From Neobacillus mesonae (lineage in GTDB: Bacteria > Bacillota > Bacilli > Bacillales > Cytobacillaceae), in the NCBI RefSeq assembly GCF_023715155.1, contig NZ_JAMBNQ010000021.1, positions 1 to 64,000 on the forward strand: a stretch of DNA of 64,000 nt, in the 5' to 3' direction. Below are positions 8,884 through 17,608 of the stretch, one piece after another. The notes under the pieces are model-generated. The model saw nothing but the letters and a program-made list of their open reading frames with translations, was not told where the DNA came from and did no database searches. Both the position numbers and the translations under genes were made by a program. Positions within the stretch are counted from its first letter, which is position 1. Every line of letters starts with the position of its first letter.

Positions 8884-8969
8884 GGGACGATGAACAATTA
8901 ATCCTATGTTAGAAAAAATTCGGTTAAACGAGTATGAGTCTGGATAGGATTAAATTCGGCCCTTTTTTT
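8884..8969 (+). terminator. Long imperfect terminator-like stem-loop
   Basis: AATTAATCCTAT pairs with ATAGGATTAAATT, with outer GGG pairing CCC at 8960-8962, a large loop, and then T7. It may end transcription from the PAS activator or act as the first of three attenuator-like structures before the MFS gene. Confidence 0.6.
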
Positions 8970-8978
8970 ATAAATGCA

Positions 8979-9058
8979 GGACATCCATTTGTGGTGTGCT
9001 ATGTCTTTTTTGTGCCGAATTTCCTCCTATCCGGATAAGTGGATATGGAGGTTTTTTT
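8979..9058 (+). promoter_or_regulatory. Two further hairpins with T-tracts before an MFS exporter; the second holds the ribosome site
   Basis: GACAT at 8980-8984 pairs with ATGTC at 9001-9005, with inner CCA/TGG pairing, and is followed by T6. Next, CCTCC-TATCC at 9023-9032 pairs with GGATA-T-GGAGG at 9041-9051, followed by T7 and then the ATG at 9059. The GGAGG is the Shine-Dalgarno sequence, so it is sequestered in the stem. The structure could act at the level of transcription and translation. I do not recognise a known riboswitch. Confidence 0.5.
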
Positions 9059-10294
9059 ATGGAAAATGCGAATGTGACCATGGGAGCATTGTTTAAGAAT
9101 AGAGTAATCCAGACTTTGCTGCTCTCAACCTTATTTTTGCAAATCGGTATATGGGTAAGAAATTACTCTATTCTGTTGTTCGTTGTAGAGAAGACAAATG
9201 AAAACCCTGTTGCTGTGTCCTTGATCTCAGTGGCAGAGTTTGCCCCAATCTTCCTATTCTCCTTTATTGGTGGGACTTTCGCCGACCGCTGGAAACCGAA
9301 ACGAACAATGATTTGGTGTGATTTCCTTAGTGCAGTCTCCATTTTTGTGGTGCTTCTGACACTTGTTTTCGGCAGCTGGAAGGCCATTTTCTTTGCAACG
9401 TTTGTGTCCTCCATTTTATCGCAATTTTCTCAGCCTTCTGGAATGAAGCTGTTTAAGCTTCATGTGAAGGAAGAACTGATTCAAATGGGAATGTCGATTT
9501 ACCAGACTATTTTTGCTTTGTTTATGATACTTGGACCGGTTCTCGGGACTTTTGTCTACCAGCAGTTTGGCATTGATGTGTCAATTGCTGTGATGGGAGT
9601 GGCATTCTTCATTTCGGCGGGGATTTTGTTTTTATTGCCTGCTGACTATGAAGTAGAAGAGAAGGAAGAACAAACGAGTGTTATACAAGAAATGAAGGAT
9701 GGATTGAAGTATGTTTTAAAAAGCCGGGTGCTGACATTATTAGGCGGCAGTTTTGCAGCGGCTGGCCTGGCATTAGGATTGATTCAGCCGTTAGCTGTTT
9801 TTCTAGTTACGGAACAGCTTGGACTGCCAAAAGAACAACTGCAATGGCTGATGGCGGCATTTGGAATTGGCATGATTTTAGGCGGCGGTGTAACAGTTGG
9901 CGCTTCAAAAAAGCTTTCGCCGCAAATCTTATTGGCACTTGGTATGTCGGCATGTGCCATCGGATTTTTTGTCATGGGGGTTTCCAAACTTTTCTGGATT
10001 ACAATGGCTGCAGAATTCTTCTGCGGATTGTTTAACCCGGCGATACAAATTGGGATCAATACGATGATTTTGAAGAATACAGAAGCAGCCTTTATCGGCC
10101 GGGTAAATGGAATCTTAAGCCCGATTTTTATGGGGACTATGGTGATCATGATGACAGCTAGCGGCTGGCTGAAGAAAACATTTTCTCTTGTGGCAATGTA
10201 TGAAACCACTGCTTTGTTATTCATCGTTGGAATCCTGTTCATTGTTCCGCTGTTTAAGAAGAAAGCAGTTCTTCAGAAGAGTGAAGGGGTTTAA
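9059..10294 (+). CDS. MFS exporter, MFS_3 (MefA/EntS-like) type
   Basis: A 411-residue, 12-segment MFS protein with the loop motif GGTFADRWKPKR near residue 72. Its overall sequence style matches the MFS_3 family, which contains macrolide efflux proteins and the enterobactin exporter. It presumably exports a small hydrophobic compound. I place the start at the ATG 9059, directly after GGAGG-T7. An in-frame GTG at 8996 would add 21 residues but would read through the hairpin and lacks a good ribosome site. A strong terminator follows, so it is monocistronic. The hairpin-rich leader suggests regulated expression. Confidence 0.8.
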   Translation: MENANVTMGALFKNRVIQTLLLSTLFLQIGIWVRNYSILLFVVEKTNENPVAVSLISVAEFAPIFLFSFIGGTFADRWKPKRTMIWCDFLSAVSIFVVLLTLVFGSWKAIFFATFVSSILSQFSQPSGMKLFKLHVKEELIQMGMSIYQTIFALFMILGPVLGTFVYQQFGIDVSIAVMGVAFFISAGILFLLPADYEVEEKEEQTSVIQEMKDGLKYVLKSRVLTLLGGSFAAAGLALGLIQPLAVFLVTEQLGLPKEQLQWLMAAFGIGMILGGGVTVGASKKLSPQILLALGMSACAIGFFVMGVSKLFWITMAAEFFCGLFNPAIQIGINTMILKNTEAAFIGRVNGILSPIFMGTMVIMMTASGWLKKTFSLVAMYETTALLFIVGILFIVPLFKKKAVLQKSEGV

Positions 10295-10303
10295 AAAGTT
10301 TGG

Positions 10304-10332
10304 AAAAGGACTTGGACTCAAGTCCTTTTTTT
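10304..10332 (+). terminator. Intrinsic terminator
   Basis: AAAAGGACTTG pairs with CAAGTCCTTTT around a four-base loop, followed by a T-tract, just after the MFS gene. Confidence 0.9.
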
Positions 10333-10494
10333 AATGTCAAAATATCAGGCTTTTATAAGTAGTTTATAAACTGTTTGTCCGTTTTCATTTTATTTTTACA
10401 GAAAATAACGCTGTGAGTGTGACGAAGTTATTATCTTGGGGAAATGGTTTATGGTAGAATTAGTTGTTGTAAAGACTGGAAGGTGGCATGCGAG

Positions 10495-10947
10495 ATGACT
10501 TTCTATCAGATTCTAGTTTTCATCCATATTTTTTCTGCGATTATAGGCATGGGGCCGGGGTTTATTTTGACAACAGTGGTAAAATCGGGGGATACAATGA
10601 GCGAGTTGAGGCATTCTTATGCAATTAGACATAAACTGCATATTTATGTGATGATTGGCGGTGTATTATTACTCATTACCGGTTTACTGATGGGTACCCT
10701 GAATACTGCACTTTTCCATATGGGGTGGTATGTCACGAGTCTGATACTTTACTTAGTTGCCCTTGCCATGGGTCCGCTGGCATTATCACCTAGATCTAAG
10801 CCGATTAAAACTCTTTTAGAAAATCATAAAGGGGAAGAAATTCCTTATGAATACAAACGCTTAGCAAAGCAGCTTTTCCTAACCGAACATATTGAAAATG
10901 GTATTTTCCTAATTATTATAGCGCTTATGATTACCAAACCTTTTTAA
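10495..10947 (+). CDS. DUF2269 family integral membrane protein
   Basis: A 150-residue protein with four predicted membrane helices. The first carries IHIFSAIIGMGPGF, the hallmark of the DUF2269 family, which resembles small heme-binding membrane proteins; function is unknown. I prefer the ATG at 10495, behind GGAAGGTGG, over the upstream ATG at 10444, which would add 17 poorly hydrophobic residues. Terminators lie on both sides, so it is a single-gene unit. Confidence 0.75.
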   Translation: MTFYQILVFIHIFSAIIGMGPGFILTTVVKSGDTMSELRHSYAIRHKLHIYVMIGGVLLLITGLLMGTLNTALFHMGWYVTSLILYLVALAMGPLALSPRSKPIKTLLENHKGEEIPYEYKRLAKQLFLTEHIENGIFLIIIALMITKPF

Positions 10948-10964
10948 TTTATTATTTCTGAATG

Positions 10965-10993
10965 AAAAAACTTGGGCATGCCCAAGTTTTTTT
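10965..10993. terminator. Bidirectional terminator between convergent genes
   Basis: AAAAACTTGGGC pairs with GCCCAAGTTTTT, A-rich on one side and T-rich on the other, so it can serve both the DUF2269 gene (plus) and the DUF454 gene (minus). Confidence 0.9.
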
Positions 10994-10998
10994 GTCCT

Positions 10999-11433
10999 TT
11001 AAATGCTCGTGTTTGAGTAATTGACAGGGATCGTCTTTATTTTATAAATAAAGTAATAATATTTATATAAAACGATAAGAATCAGTACGATTCTTGCAAT
11101 CCAGTTATTAACCAAGATAAAGGCTATTAAAATCATTGTATCCGCAAACAGGAGGATTGTCAGCTTCTGCTTTAAGGTCATTGCTCGTTCTTTCACAAAA
11201 GATTCCAAATGACGTTTATAAATTTTTGTCCCCTTAAACCATCGCTCAAACCGTTCCGACCCTTTCACAAAGCAAAAAGAGGCCAGCAGTAAAAGTGGTG
11301 TTGTAGGGATCAAAGGAAGAATGATGCCCAGGACACCAGCGGCTAAAGCAATAAAACCACACATGATATAGAAGATTTTTGCAATCTTTGATATTTCAAC
11401 CGCCCCCCAAGGGAAATTCCAGTTTTCATCCAT
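10999..11433 (-). CDS. DUF454 (YbaN-like) inner membrane protein
   Basis: A 144-residue protein with the family signature GVLGIILPLIPTTPLLLLA (near residue 40), a following FCFVKGSERFERWF stretch, and two C-terminal membrane helices. Function is unknown; it is likely a small membrane protein. The ATG at 11433 lacks a clear ribosome site and the family usually starts nearer residue 15, so the true start may be downstream. It is convergent with the DUF2269 gene. Confidence 0.75.
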   Translation of the reverse strand: MDENWNFPWGAVEISKIAKIFYIMCGFIALAAGVLGIILPLIPTTPLLLLASFCFVKGSERFERWFKGTKIYKRHLESFVKERAMTLKQKLTILLFADTMILIAFILVNNWIARIVLILIVLYKYYYFIYKIKTIPVNYSNTSI

Positions 11434-11668
11434 TATAGCATGATTATTTCATTTATGAAAAAGTATGGTAAGCTTCAGATTTCATTTTTAAACTTTTGGG
11501 ACACAAAATTATTATGCGGAAATTACAATTCATATTTACCATAATTATATAAAAATCATATTTGTCATTCAGGAAATAATAAAATTAATTGTAAAGGGAT
11601 AAATTTTACTATTGATAAAAAGAAAAAAAGAAAATACAATGAATATTGTGCCCCAAAATTTAATAATG

Positions 11669-11683
11669 ATGAAAACGGTTTAA
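11669..11683 (+). promoter_or_regulatory. Candidate CcpA (CRE) site before the symporter gene
   Basis: ATGAAAACGGTTTAA matches the CRE consensus except at one position and lies about 70 bp upstream of the symporter start. The rest of the roughly 320-bp gap (11434-11751) is AT-rich and shows no gene. Confidence 0.45.
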
Positions 11684-11751
11684 TGTTATTTTGAAATATC
11701 TTTATGTTAAGCCGTTGTTTTTAACAAGCAATATAGATTGGAGAGGTGCAA

Positions 11752-13005
11752 ATGAAAAAAAAGAAAATTAGTCTTGCCTGGCAAATTTTAATTGGTCTAA
11801 TCCTCGGAATTATTGTCGGTGCTATTTTTTATGGAAATCCTCAAGTTGTTAATATTCTGCAGCCGTTCGGTACTATATTTATCCGCTTAATCAAAATGAT
11901 TGTTGTACCAATCGTTGTCGCAAGTATTATTGTCGGAGTAGCCGGCGTAGGTGACATGAAATCACTAGGGAAACTCGGCGGAAAAACACTACTTTATTTT
12001 GAAATCATCACTACAATAGCAATCGTTGTCGGTCTCTTTGCCGGGAACTTTTTTCATCCAGGGTCTGGTATTGACCGGTCTCATTTGACTAAAACCGACA
12101 TTAATACCTATGTCGAAACAGCAAAAACAACAGAAAGTCATTCCATGGTTGATACCTTCGTTAACATTGTCCCAACAAATATAATCCAATCTTTAGCAAA
12201 TGGCGATATGCTGGCCATTATTTTCTTCTCTGTTATGTTTGGTCTTGGTATTGCAGCGATTGGAGAAAAAGGCGAGCCGCTTTTAAAATTCTTTAGGGGA
12301 ACCGCTGATGCGATGTTTTATGTCACAAACCAAATTATGAAACTCGCTCCTATTGGGGTATTCGCGTTAATTGGTGTTACTGTTTCAAAGTTTGGTCTTA
12401 CATCGCTGATTCCTTTAGGAAAACTCGTGATTGTGGTATATGGTGCAATGATCTTTTTCATCCTAGTCGTTCTTGGGATAGTAGCAAAAATTGTGGGTAT
12501 CAATATTTTTAAATTATTAAAGTATTTAAAGGACGAATTATTATTAGGTTATTCGACATCAAGTTCGGAAACAGTTCTTCCTAAGATTATGGAAAAAATG
12601 GAGAAACTCGGCTGTCCTAAGGCAATCGTATCGTTTGTAATTCCGACAGGCTATTCCTTTAACTTGGATGGATCTACTCTTTACCAGGCAATTGCGGCAT
12701 TGTTCATTGCGCAAATGTACGGTATTCATATGAGCATAACCCATCAGATTACTTTAGTGCTTGTTCTAATGGTAACGTCCAAAGGGATTGCCGGAGTACC
12801 TGGGGTTTCATTTGTAGTTCTTCTTGCTACGTTAGGAAGTGTTGGTATTCCAGCAGAGGGCCTTGCATTCATCGCCGGCATCGACCGGATCTTAGATATG
12901 GCTCGGACATGTGTAAATATTGTCGGTAACTCATTAGCAGCTATTGTCATTTCCAAATGGGAAGGCTATAAGCTTGATAAAGAAATGCGGGATACCGCGG
13001 CATAA
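11752..13005 (+). CDS. Dicarboxylate/amino acid:cation symporter (DAACS; GltP/DctA family)
   Basis: A 417-residue protein of family-typical length. Visible motifs are the serine-rich reentrant loop STSSSETVLPKIME (near residue 268), the NLDGSTLYQ substrate/cation site (near 302), and GIDRILDMARTCVNIVGN (near 377). It imports C4-dicarboxylates or glutamate/aspartate with H+ or Na+. The ATG at 11752 follows GGAGAGG by five bases. It is convergent with the KinD-like kinase gene, with a shared terminator. A CRE-like site upstream suggests catabolite control. Confidence 0.9.
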   Translation: MKKKKISLAWQILIGLILGIIVGAIFYGNPQVVNILQPFGTIFIRLIKMIVVPIVVASIIVGVAGVGDMKSLGKLGGKTLLYFEIITTIAIVVGLFAGNFFHPGSGIDRSHLTKTDINTYVETAKTTESHSMVDTFVNIVPTNIIQSLANGDMLAIIFFSVMFGLGIAAIGEKGEPLLKFFRGTADAMFYVTNQIMKLAPIGVFALIGVTVSKFGLTSLIPLGKLVIVVYGAMIFFILVVLGIVAKIVGINIFKLLKYLKDELLLGYSTSSSETVLPKIMEKMEKLGCPKAIVSFVIPTGYSFNLDGSTLYQAIAALFIAQMYGIHMSITHQITLVLVLMVTSKGIAGVPGVSFVVLLATLGSVGIPAEGLAFIAGIDRILDMARTCVNIVGNSLAAIVISKWEGYKLDKEMRDTAA

Positions 13006-13013
13006 TTGAAATT

Positions 13014-13045
13014 AAAAAATCGCGGAGAACTCCTCCGCGATTTTT
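13014..13045. terminator. Bidirectional terminator
   Basis: AAATCGCGGAG pairs with CTCCGCGATTT around a short loop, between two convergent genes, with A and T tracts on either side. Confidence 0.92.
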
Positions 13046-14561
13046 ACATAGTAATTTCTAATGCTGCTGGTATAGTTATTTTAACTTCTGTTCCTTGATT
13101 TGGAGCACTTTTAAGAAAGATTTCGCCGCCATATGTTTCAATGATTCGTTTACAAATAGTTAATCCCAGACCTGAGCCGTCCTTTTTTAAAGTAAAAAAT
13201 GGATTAAACGCCTGCGCTATTTGTTCATCAGTCATTCCTTTTCCGTTATCTATCACTCTTATTACACATAGCTCACTTTCTTTAGCTAACTGAATACTCA
13301 GCTTTCCGCCATGAGACATTGCCTGCAGGGAGTTTTTACTTAAGTTTAGAATGACCTGTTTCAATTGATCCTTTACACAAGATATAAAAATAGGTTCTGG
13401 TGAGTATTGAGTGTTGAATTCTACATTCATATAATTGGCTTCCGATTGAATGATCGGTTTTATTTCCGACACTATCTCATTGGCATTGTAGGTTTTTAAA
13501 TGATAAGCAGTGGGTTTTCCTAATACCAGTAATTCGCTGACAATAGAATTAATCCTGTCAATTTCTGTTTGGATGACATTGAAATAGGCTTGCGCCTTCT
13601 CATCGCGATATTCTTCACTTAACAGCTTAACAAGCCCCTTAATACCAGTTAACGGATTTCTGATTTCATGTGCCGTGCTGGCTGCAAGTTTTCCAATGAG
13701 CTCCAGCTTCTGTAATTCTGTTTCCTGCTGTTCCTTTTTTAGATTTCTTCTTAATAGTATAATTTTAAAAAGTAAGTATAATGTATTAAAAATAGCTAGA
13801 AGAACAAATAGGTATGTAAAAAAGGCCAGCCAAAAATTTTGAGTAAGATTAGAATTCTTATATACCGTAATGGTCCAAGGTACCTGGTTGACGCTTGTTC
13901 TTGCTTTAGTCGTGTCTCTCCCAGATACCGGACCAGTTTTTATTAGTGTCTGTCCCGTATTATCAATGACTTTTACGGCTTCATTTTTCACTAAATTCCG
14001 GACCTTTTCTTCAATTTTAGTCAACCTTAAAGATGCGATGAGTACGCCTTTAACCTGACCATTTTCCACAATCGGGGTGGCGATGGAAATGATGTGACGT
14101 CCGGTAACACTCCCGAGGTGCGGGGATGAAAAACTAGTCTCCTTTGTTTTGACTGCTTGCTGAAAATAAGGACGTTTTCCTATATTTACAGGCTCTGTCA
14201 TAGTATTAGTGCTAATCAGCAAATCACCATCTGTATTAGCCCAATAAAATCCAGAAAAGCGTGAATCCTTCCCGGCTGTTTCTAACAGTATATCGTTCAA
14301 ATCTTCCAGATTATTTTTTTCTACTTTAATAGAAGTTGCCAGCATTTCTAACCTGCCAACTGTTTCCCCCAGAAAGGTCTCAATATTTGCAGCATAGGAA
14401 TTAGCTATTTCTTGTGCCTTCCCCTCTTCAGCCGTCTCCATTATTTTCACTTTTTGCTGTGTTAAGTAAAAACTAATACTGGCAGCAGGCAGTAAGGTAA
14501 CTAATAAATAGATGATGATATGATTTTTTATCAATGATTTTAACAAATGAAGTAAGGCCAA
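13044..14561 (-). CDS. kinD: Orphan sensor histidine kinase, KinD-like (dCache, sporulation kinase type)
   Basis: At 505 residues it has an N-terminal membrane helix (16-34), an extracellular Cache sensor domain (about 40-230) and a second helix (about 240-265). The dimerisation domain has AASTAHEIRNPLTGIKG with the phospho-accepting His, followed by N (LNLSKNSLQ), G1 (DNGKGM) and G2 (GSGLGL) boxes. Length, domain order and the phrase SELLVLGKPTA match B. subtilis KinD as I remember it. KinD feeds the Spo0F/Spo0A phosphorelay. No response regulator gene is adjacent, in line with an orphan sporulation kinase. The neighbouring symporter might share a ligand, but this is speculation. Confidence 0.8.
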   Translation of the reverse strand: MALLHLLKSLIKNHIIIYLLVTLLPAASISFYLTQQKVKIMETAEEGKAQEIANSYAANIETFLGETVGRLEMLATSIKVEKNNLEDLNDILLETAGKDSRFSGFYWANTDGDLLISTNTMTEPVNIGKRPYFQQAVKTKETSFSSPHLGSVTGRHIISIATPIVENGQVKGVLIASLRLTKIEEKVRNLVKNEAVKVIDNTGQTLIKTGPVSGRDTTKARTSVNQVPWTITVYKNSNLTQNFWLAFFTYLFVLLAIFNTLYLLFKIILLRRNLKKEQQETELQKLELIGKLAASTAHEIRNPLTGIKGLVKLLSEEYRDEKAQAYFNVIQTEIDRINSIVSELLVLGKPTAYHLKTYNANEIVSEIKPIIQSEANYMNVEFNTQYSPEPIFISCVKDQLKQVILNLSKNSLQAMSHGGKLSIQLAKESELCVIRVIDNGKGMTDEQIAQAFNPFFTLKKDGSGLGLTICKRIIETYGGEIFLKSAPNQGTEVKITIPAALEITM

Positions 14562-14760
14562 GGGGTATCTTCTCCTATAAATGTAATAATTATATTTTAC
14601 TATTAATTTTTTAGTAGGAATATATCTTTTTAAAGATAAGCCTTAAATTATTTTGAAAATTTAGATATATATAGGTTTTTGCCATCTCATTTTTTTATTG
14701 TAATTCATATTGTAATAGTATTAAGGTTTGTCCAAAAATGAGGAATAGGGGGTGCAAATA

Positions 14761-15057
14761 TTGGAGCATGGTGGGCATAAAAGCCCGTTTTCATTCTGTC
14801 TATTTCCAGGATACCGCTGGTGAGGGCCAGGCTGCAGCGGGCCGGGGGCACCGATTAATGAAGTTGATGAATGCTGCTATAGGCATGATCGATGTCTTGC
14901 AAGCGGGAGACATCCATGTGAATGCGACTTTGAATTCATGAACTGTCTTGAATATAAGCGGAATCCACATACAGAGGAAGGCAGAAATGCAGCACTTATG
15001 TATGACTTTATGAAACTAAAAACATGGTTTACCTGCGGCGGCTGGCCGCGGCGTTAG
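14761..15057 (+). pseudogene. Phospholipase A2-like small protein, interrupted by an in-frame TGA
   Basis: Reading from a TTG at 14761 (GGGGGT about seven bases upstream) gives 98 codons with one internal stop, TGA at 14821-14823 (codon 21). The reading around it is FPGYRW-stop-GPGCSGPGAPINEVDECC-YRHDRC. This is the Ca-binding loop and the His-Asp active site of the PLA2 fold found in small Bacillus and parvovirus VP1-type proteins. The stop stands where the family has Cys (W-C-GPGC). The C-terminus ends TWFTCGGWPRR. Apart from the TGA the frame is intact and well conserved. It may be a recent nonsense mutation, a sequence error, or, less likely, recoding. Confidence 0.78.
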
Positions 15058-15059
15058 TG

Positions 15060-15090
15060 AAAGCAGCGTTTAAAAGGATGCTGCTTTTTT
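15060..15090 (+). terminator. Intrinsic terminator after the PLA2-like gene
   Basis: AAGCAGC pairs with GCTGCTT and is followed by T6, three bases after the stop codon. Confidence 0.8.
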
Positions 15091-15178
15091 GGGTTTGGCG
15101 GGTTAAGGGTTAACAGTGAAAAAAGTGAGGTTTTATTTCTAGTAAAAGGATAATAGAACAGGAGAACTGCGAGGAAAA

Positions 15179-15480
15179 GAGCGGTATTAGTTTTCATAGA
15201 GGGGTCATGAGAACAGAAAGCATCAAAAAAGAGCGGTACCAGTTCTCATAGAGGGGTCATGAGAACAGAAAGCATCAAAAAAGAGCGGTACCAGTTCTCA
15301 TAGAGGGTTCATGAGAACGAAAAGCGTCCGAAAAGAGGGGCAGCAGTTCTCAAAAAGGGTTCATGAGAACAGAAACGGAAGATAAAGAGTAACTCCAGTT
15401 CTCATTAAAGGTCCATAAGCCCTTACGCTGAAAAGAGCGGGGCAGTTTCCTGCTGAAGGTCAAAAGGAGTGAAGGAGATA
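15179..15480 (+). repeat. Tandem array 1: about 5.5 units of 52 bp
   Basis: Units start at 15179, 15231, 15283, 15335 and 15387, exactly 52 bp apart, and decay after about 15439. Each begins GAGCGG and contains GTTCTCAT-N9-ATGAGAAC (8-bp perfect arms in the best copies, e.g. 15242-15266), with a loop such as AGAGGGGTC. The array fills the gap between the PLA2-like pseudogene and the ECF sigma gene. No coding capacity is evident. Confidence 0.93.
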
Positions 15481-15584
15481 AAAAATGAAAGCAATCCCTT
15501 AACCTTCATTTGATACAATAATTTTAAAAAGCTGAAACTTTTGACCGCTTGTTTTTCTCTAATGAGTGAAAGGAGGTCAAGCGA

Positions 15585-16124
15585 TTGAATGAAAGTAAAT
15601 TAATCCAAAAAGCGATTAAAGGAAATGAAAAGGCGTTTGAAAAACTGCTGGAAATACATAGTGACCAATTATACCGGACAGCCTTTCTTTATGTTGGCAA
15701 CCGTGAAGATGCCTTGGATGTTGTCCAGGAAACGGCCTGCAAAGCTTTTTTAGCAGTAAAGCAGCTGCGGGAGGAACGCTACTTTTTAACATGGCTGACC
15801 AAAATTTTAATTCGCTGTGCTTATGATGTATTGAAAAAAAGAAAGAAAGAGGTTCCAGCGGATGAGAACATTATTGAACTTATTCCTGGAAAAAGGGAAA
15901 AGCGTGATGAGGCCTTGGACTTAGTCGGAGCCATTGAACAATTAAATGAGCCTCAGCGAAATGCCATTATACTTTTTTACTATCAAGATTTGCCCTTAAC
16001 AGGAATTGCAGAAATCATGAATATACCAGAAAACACCGTAAAAACTCATCTGTATCGGGGGAAAAACCAATTGAAAAAACTGCTGGGAGGGGATGGTTAT
16101 AATGGAAAAGAAACTATTTCATGA
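15585..16124 (+). CDS. ECF-type RNA polymerase sigma factor
   Basis: A 179-residue sigma-70 family protein with only regions 2 and 4. Region 2 includes HSDQLYRTAFLYVGN and DVVQETACKAFLAV; region 4 has IAEIMNIPENTVKTHLYRG. The TTG start is eight bases after AAAGGAGG; no in-frame ATG is available nearby. A TGAAAC hexamer at 15533-15538 resembles an ECF -35 element, so autoregulation is possible, although I see no convincing -10. Its 3' end overlaps the next gene, a membrane protein that probably acts as its anti-sigma factor. Confidence 0.92.
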   Translation: MNESKLIQKAIKGNEKAFEKLLEIHSDQLYRTAFLYVGNREDALDVVQETACKAFLAVKQLREERYFLTWLTKILIRCAYDVLKKRKKEVPADENIIELIPGKREKRDEALDLVGAIEQLNEPQRNAIILFYYQDLPLTGIAEIMNIPENTVKTHLYRGKNQLKKLLGGDGYNGKETIS

Positions 16125-17442
16125 CCAATATGAAAAAATTGAAGTGCCAAGAGATCAAGTAGTACAGGCAATCAAAACTGGGGTACGAAGAGCAAATTCC
16201 AAAAAGAAACTCCGGAAAAAACGTGTAATTTTCATTTCAACAGCTGCTGCAGCAGGTCTTTTTATTTCTTCCAGCTTTATGTTTCCTTCTTTTTCAAAAG
16301 TCATGGCTGACATGCCTGTTGTTGGGTATTTATACAAAGACTCGGTAGGCGAAAAATTAGCGGCGCAAAAACTGATTACCAAACTAAATGAAACTGTAAG
16401 TGTGAAAGGAATCGATGTCACCGTTACCAGTGCCTATTATGATGGGGCTGTGATGGGGGTAACGTTTGATGTAAAAGGAAAGGTAAAAACTGAAAAGGAC
16501 GGACGGATTCAGGGATTTTATGAAATCTTTAATGGCGATAAAACACTTGGTGAAACCAAGGAGGTTGTCTACATGAATCCGACTGAAACAGGATTTACCG
16601 GTAAGATTCAGTTAAGTTATCCGAAAGCTGAACTGCCTGCCGATACAACTTTCCCGCTGGAATTTAGGAGCATTGGTGACAAAAAAGGTTCCTGGAGATT
16701 TGATGTGCCGGTTAAGCAGCTGCCATTTGAAACGAAGGCAGTTAATCAAGAAAGAACGAGAGAAGGAATGAAAGTACATTTTGATTCCATTATAACCGGT
16801 CAGGCTTCTACAGCGGTTAATTATTCATTTACCCATCCAAAAGAGGGGAAATATGATGACATAAGATTTGAGTTTTTTGACGACAATGGCCGTCCAATTC
16901 ATTGGTTATCAGACACGAGTCTGGAAAAGAATGAGAAGGGGAATCAAGTAACTATTAAGGGAAGAACCATTATCCCGCAAGCTTTAAAAGGTAAAACAAG
17001 GTACATAGAAGTTCAACCGGCAGTATCCCTCTCTGAGCCTAATCAATTTGTTTCTTTAACTGAAGCAGCCCCTGTCCGGATTCAGTCAAGCAGGCAGGAT
17101 TTATCTGTTACTATTGAAAAAGTTTCGTATAACAACAAGCATTTTATGGTTGATTTTCAAATAAATAATGGACATAAAATGGGCATGTATGATATGTTTT
17201 ACAAGGACTTTGCAAGAAACGATATTATACTAGTAAAAGAAACCCGCAAGGATATCTTTGAGGAACCTATTAAACATAAGGTTAAAGTTTTGAATGAAAA
17301 ACAATTACGCTTCCGGAGTACGTTTGATATAAGTGGACTTTCACATTTTAGTCCCCAAAAATATGTATTAAGAGTGAATTTAGGTTCAATGGCAGTTAAT
17401 ATGCCGCAGGAAATGGAACCTGTGAAAATAAACCTTGAATAA
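16102..17442 (+). CDS. DUF4179-domain membrane protein, probable anti-sigma factor
   Basis: About 446 residues. A short cytoplasmic N-terminus (1-43) with a basic KKKLRKKR stretch is followed by one membrane helix (VIFISTAAAAGLFISS, about 44-65) and a long extracellular beta-rich region matching DUF4179/DUF5643. This arrangement is common for Bacillus ECF anti-sigma factors. The ATG at 16102 follows GGAGGGG and overlaps the sigma gene by 23 bp, implying translational coupling and stoichiometric binding to the sigma factor at the membrane. The inducing signal is unknown. Confidence 0.85.
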   Translation: MEKKLFHDQYEKIEVPRDQVVQAIKTGVRRANSKKKLRKKRVIFISTAAAAGLFISSSFMFPSFSKVMADMPVVGYLYKDSVGEKLAAQKLITKLNETVSVKGIDVTVTSAYYDGAVMGVTFDVKGKVKTEKDGRIQGFYEIFNGDKTLGETKEVVYMNPTETGFTGKIQLSYPKAELPADTTFPLEFRSIGDKKGSWRFDVPVKQLPFETKAVNQERTREGMKVHFDSIITGQASTAVNYSFTHPKEGKYDDIRFEFFDDNGRPIHWLSDTSLEKNEKGNQVTIKGRTIIPQALKGKTRYIEVQPAVSLSEPNQFVSLTEAAPVRIQSSRQDLSVTIEKVSYNNKHFMVDFQINNGHKMGMYDMFYKDFARNDIILVKETRKDIFEEPIKHKVKVLNEKQLRFRSTFDISGLSHFSPQKYVLRVNLGSMAVNMPQEMEPVKINLE

Positions 17443-17447
17443 TAATG

Positions 17448-17480
17448 GCCGCAGCCTCAGTTCGATGGCTGTGGCTTTTT
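17448..17480 (+). terminator. Intrinsic terminator of the sigma/anti-sigma operon
   Basis: GCCGCAGCC pairs with GGCTGTGGC (one G-U) followed by T5. Confidence 0.85.
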
Positions 17481-17608
17481 CTCCTCATATTAAGTATTTC
17501 CCTGATGCAGGGCTTGTATTAATTCAAAAACATTCCGCTTTTATCCAATCATAAACTTCGGCACTTTTACCTAAAATAATATCGGTTCAATATAAAAAGG
17601 GGGAAATA

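Noticed and set aside
8974..9093. Leader peptide frame before the MFS exporter
   Set aside because: No Shine-Dalgarno precedes it and it overlaps the exporter start in another frame; only the hairpins are supported.
9784..10242. 152-codon minus-strand frame
   Set aside because: Antisense shadow of the MFS exporter; no ribosome site.
14821..14823. Selenocysteine codon
   Set aside because: Kept only as a possibility in the findings: no convincing SECIS hairpin, and no sel genes in the window; a point mutation is simpler.
14738..14941. 67-codon plus-strand frame
   Set aside because: Overlaps the PLA2-like gene in another frame; the conserved sequence is in the frame that contains the TGA.
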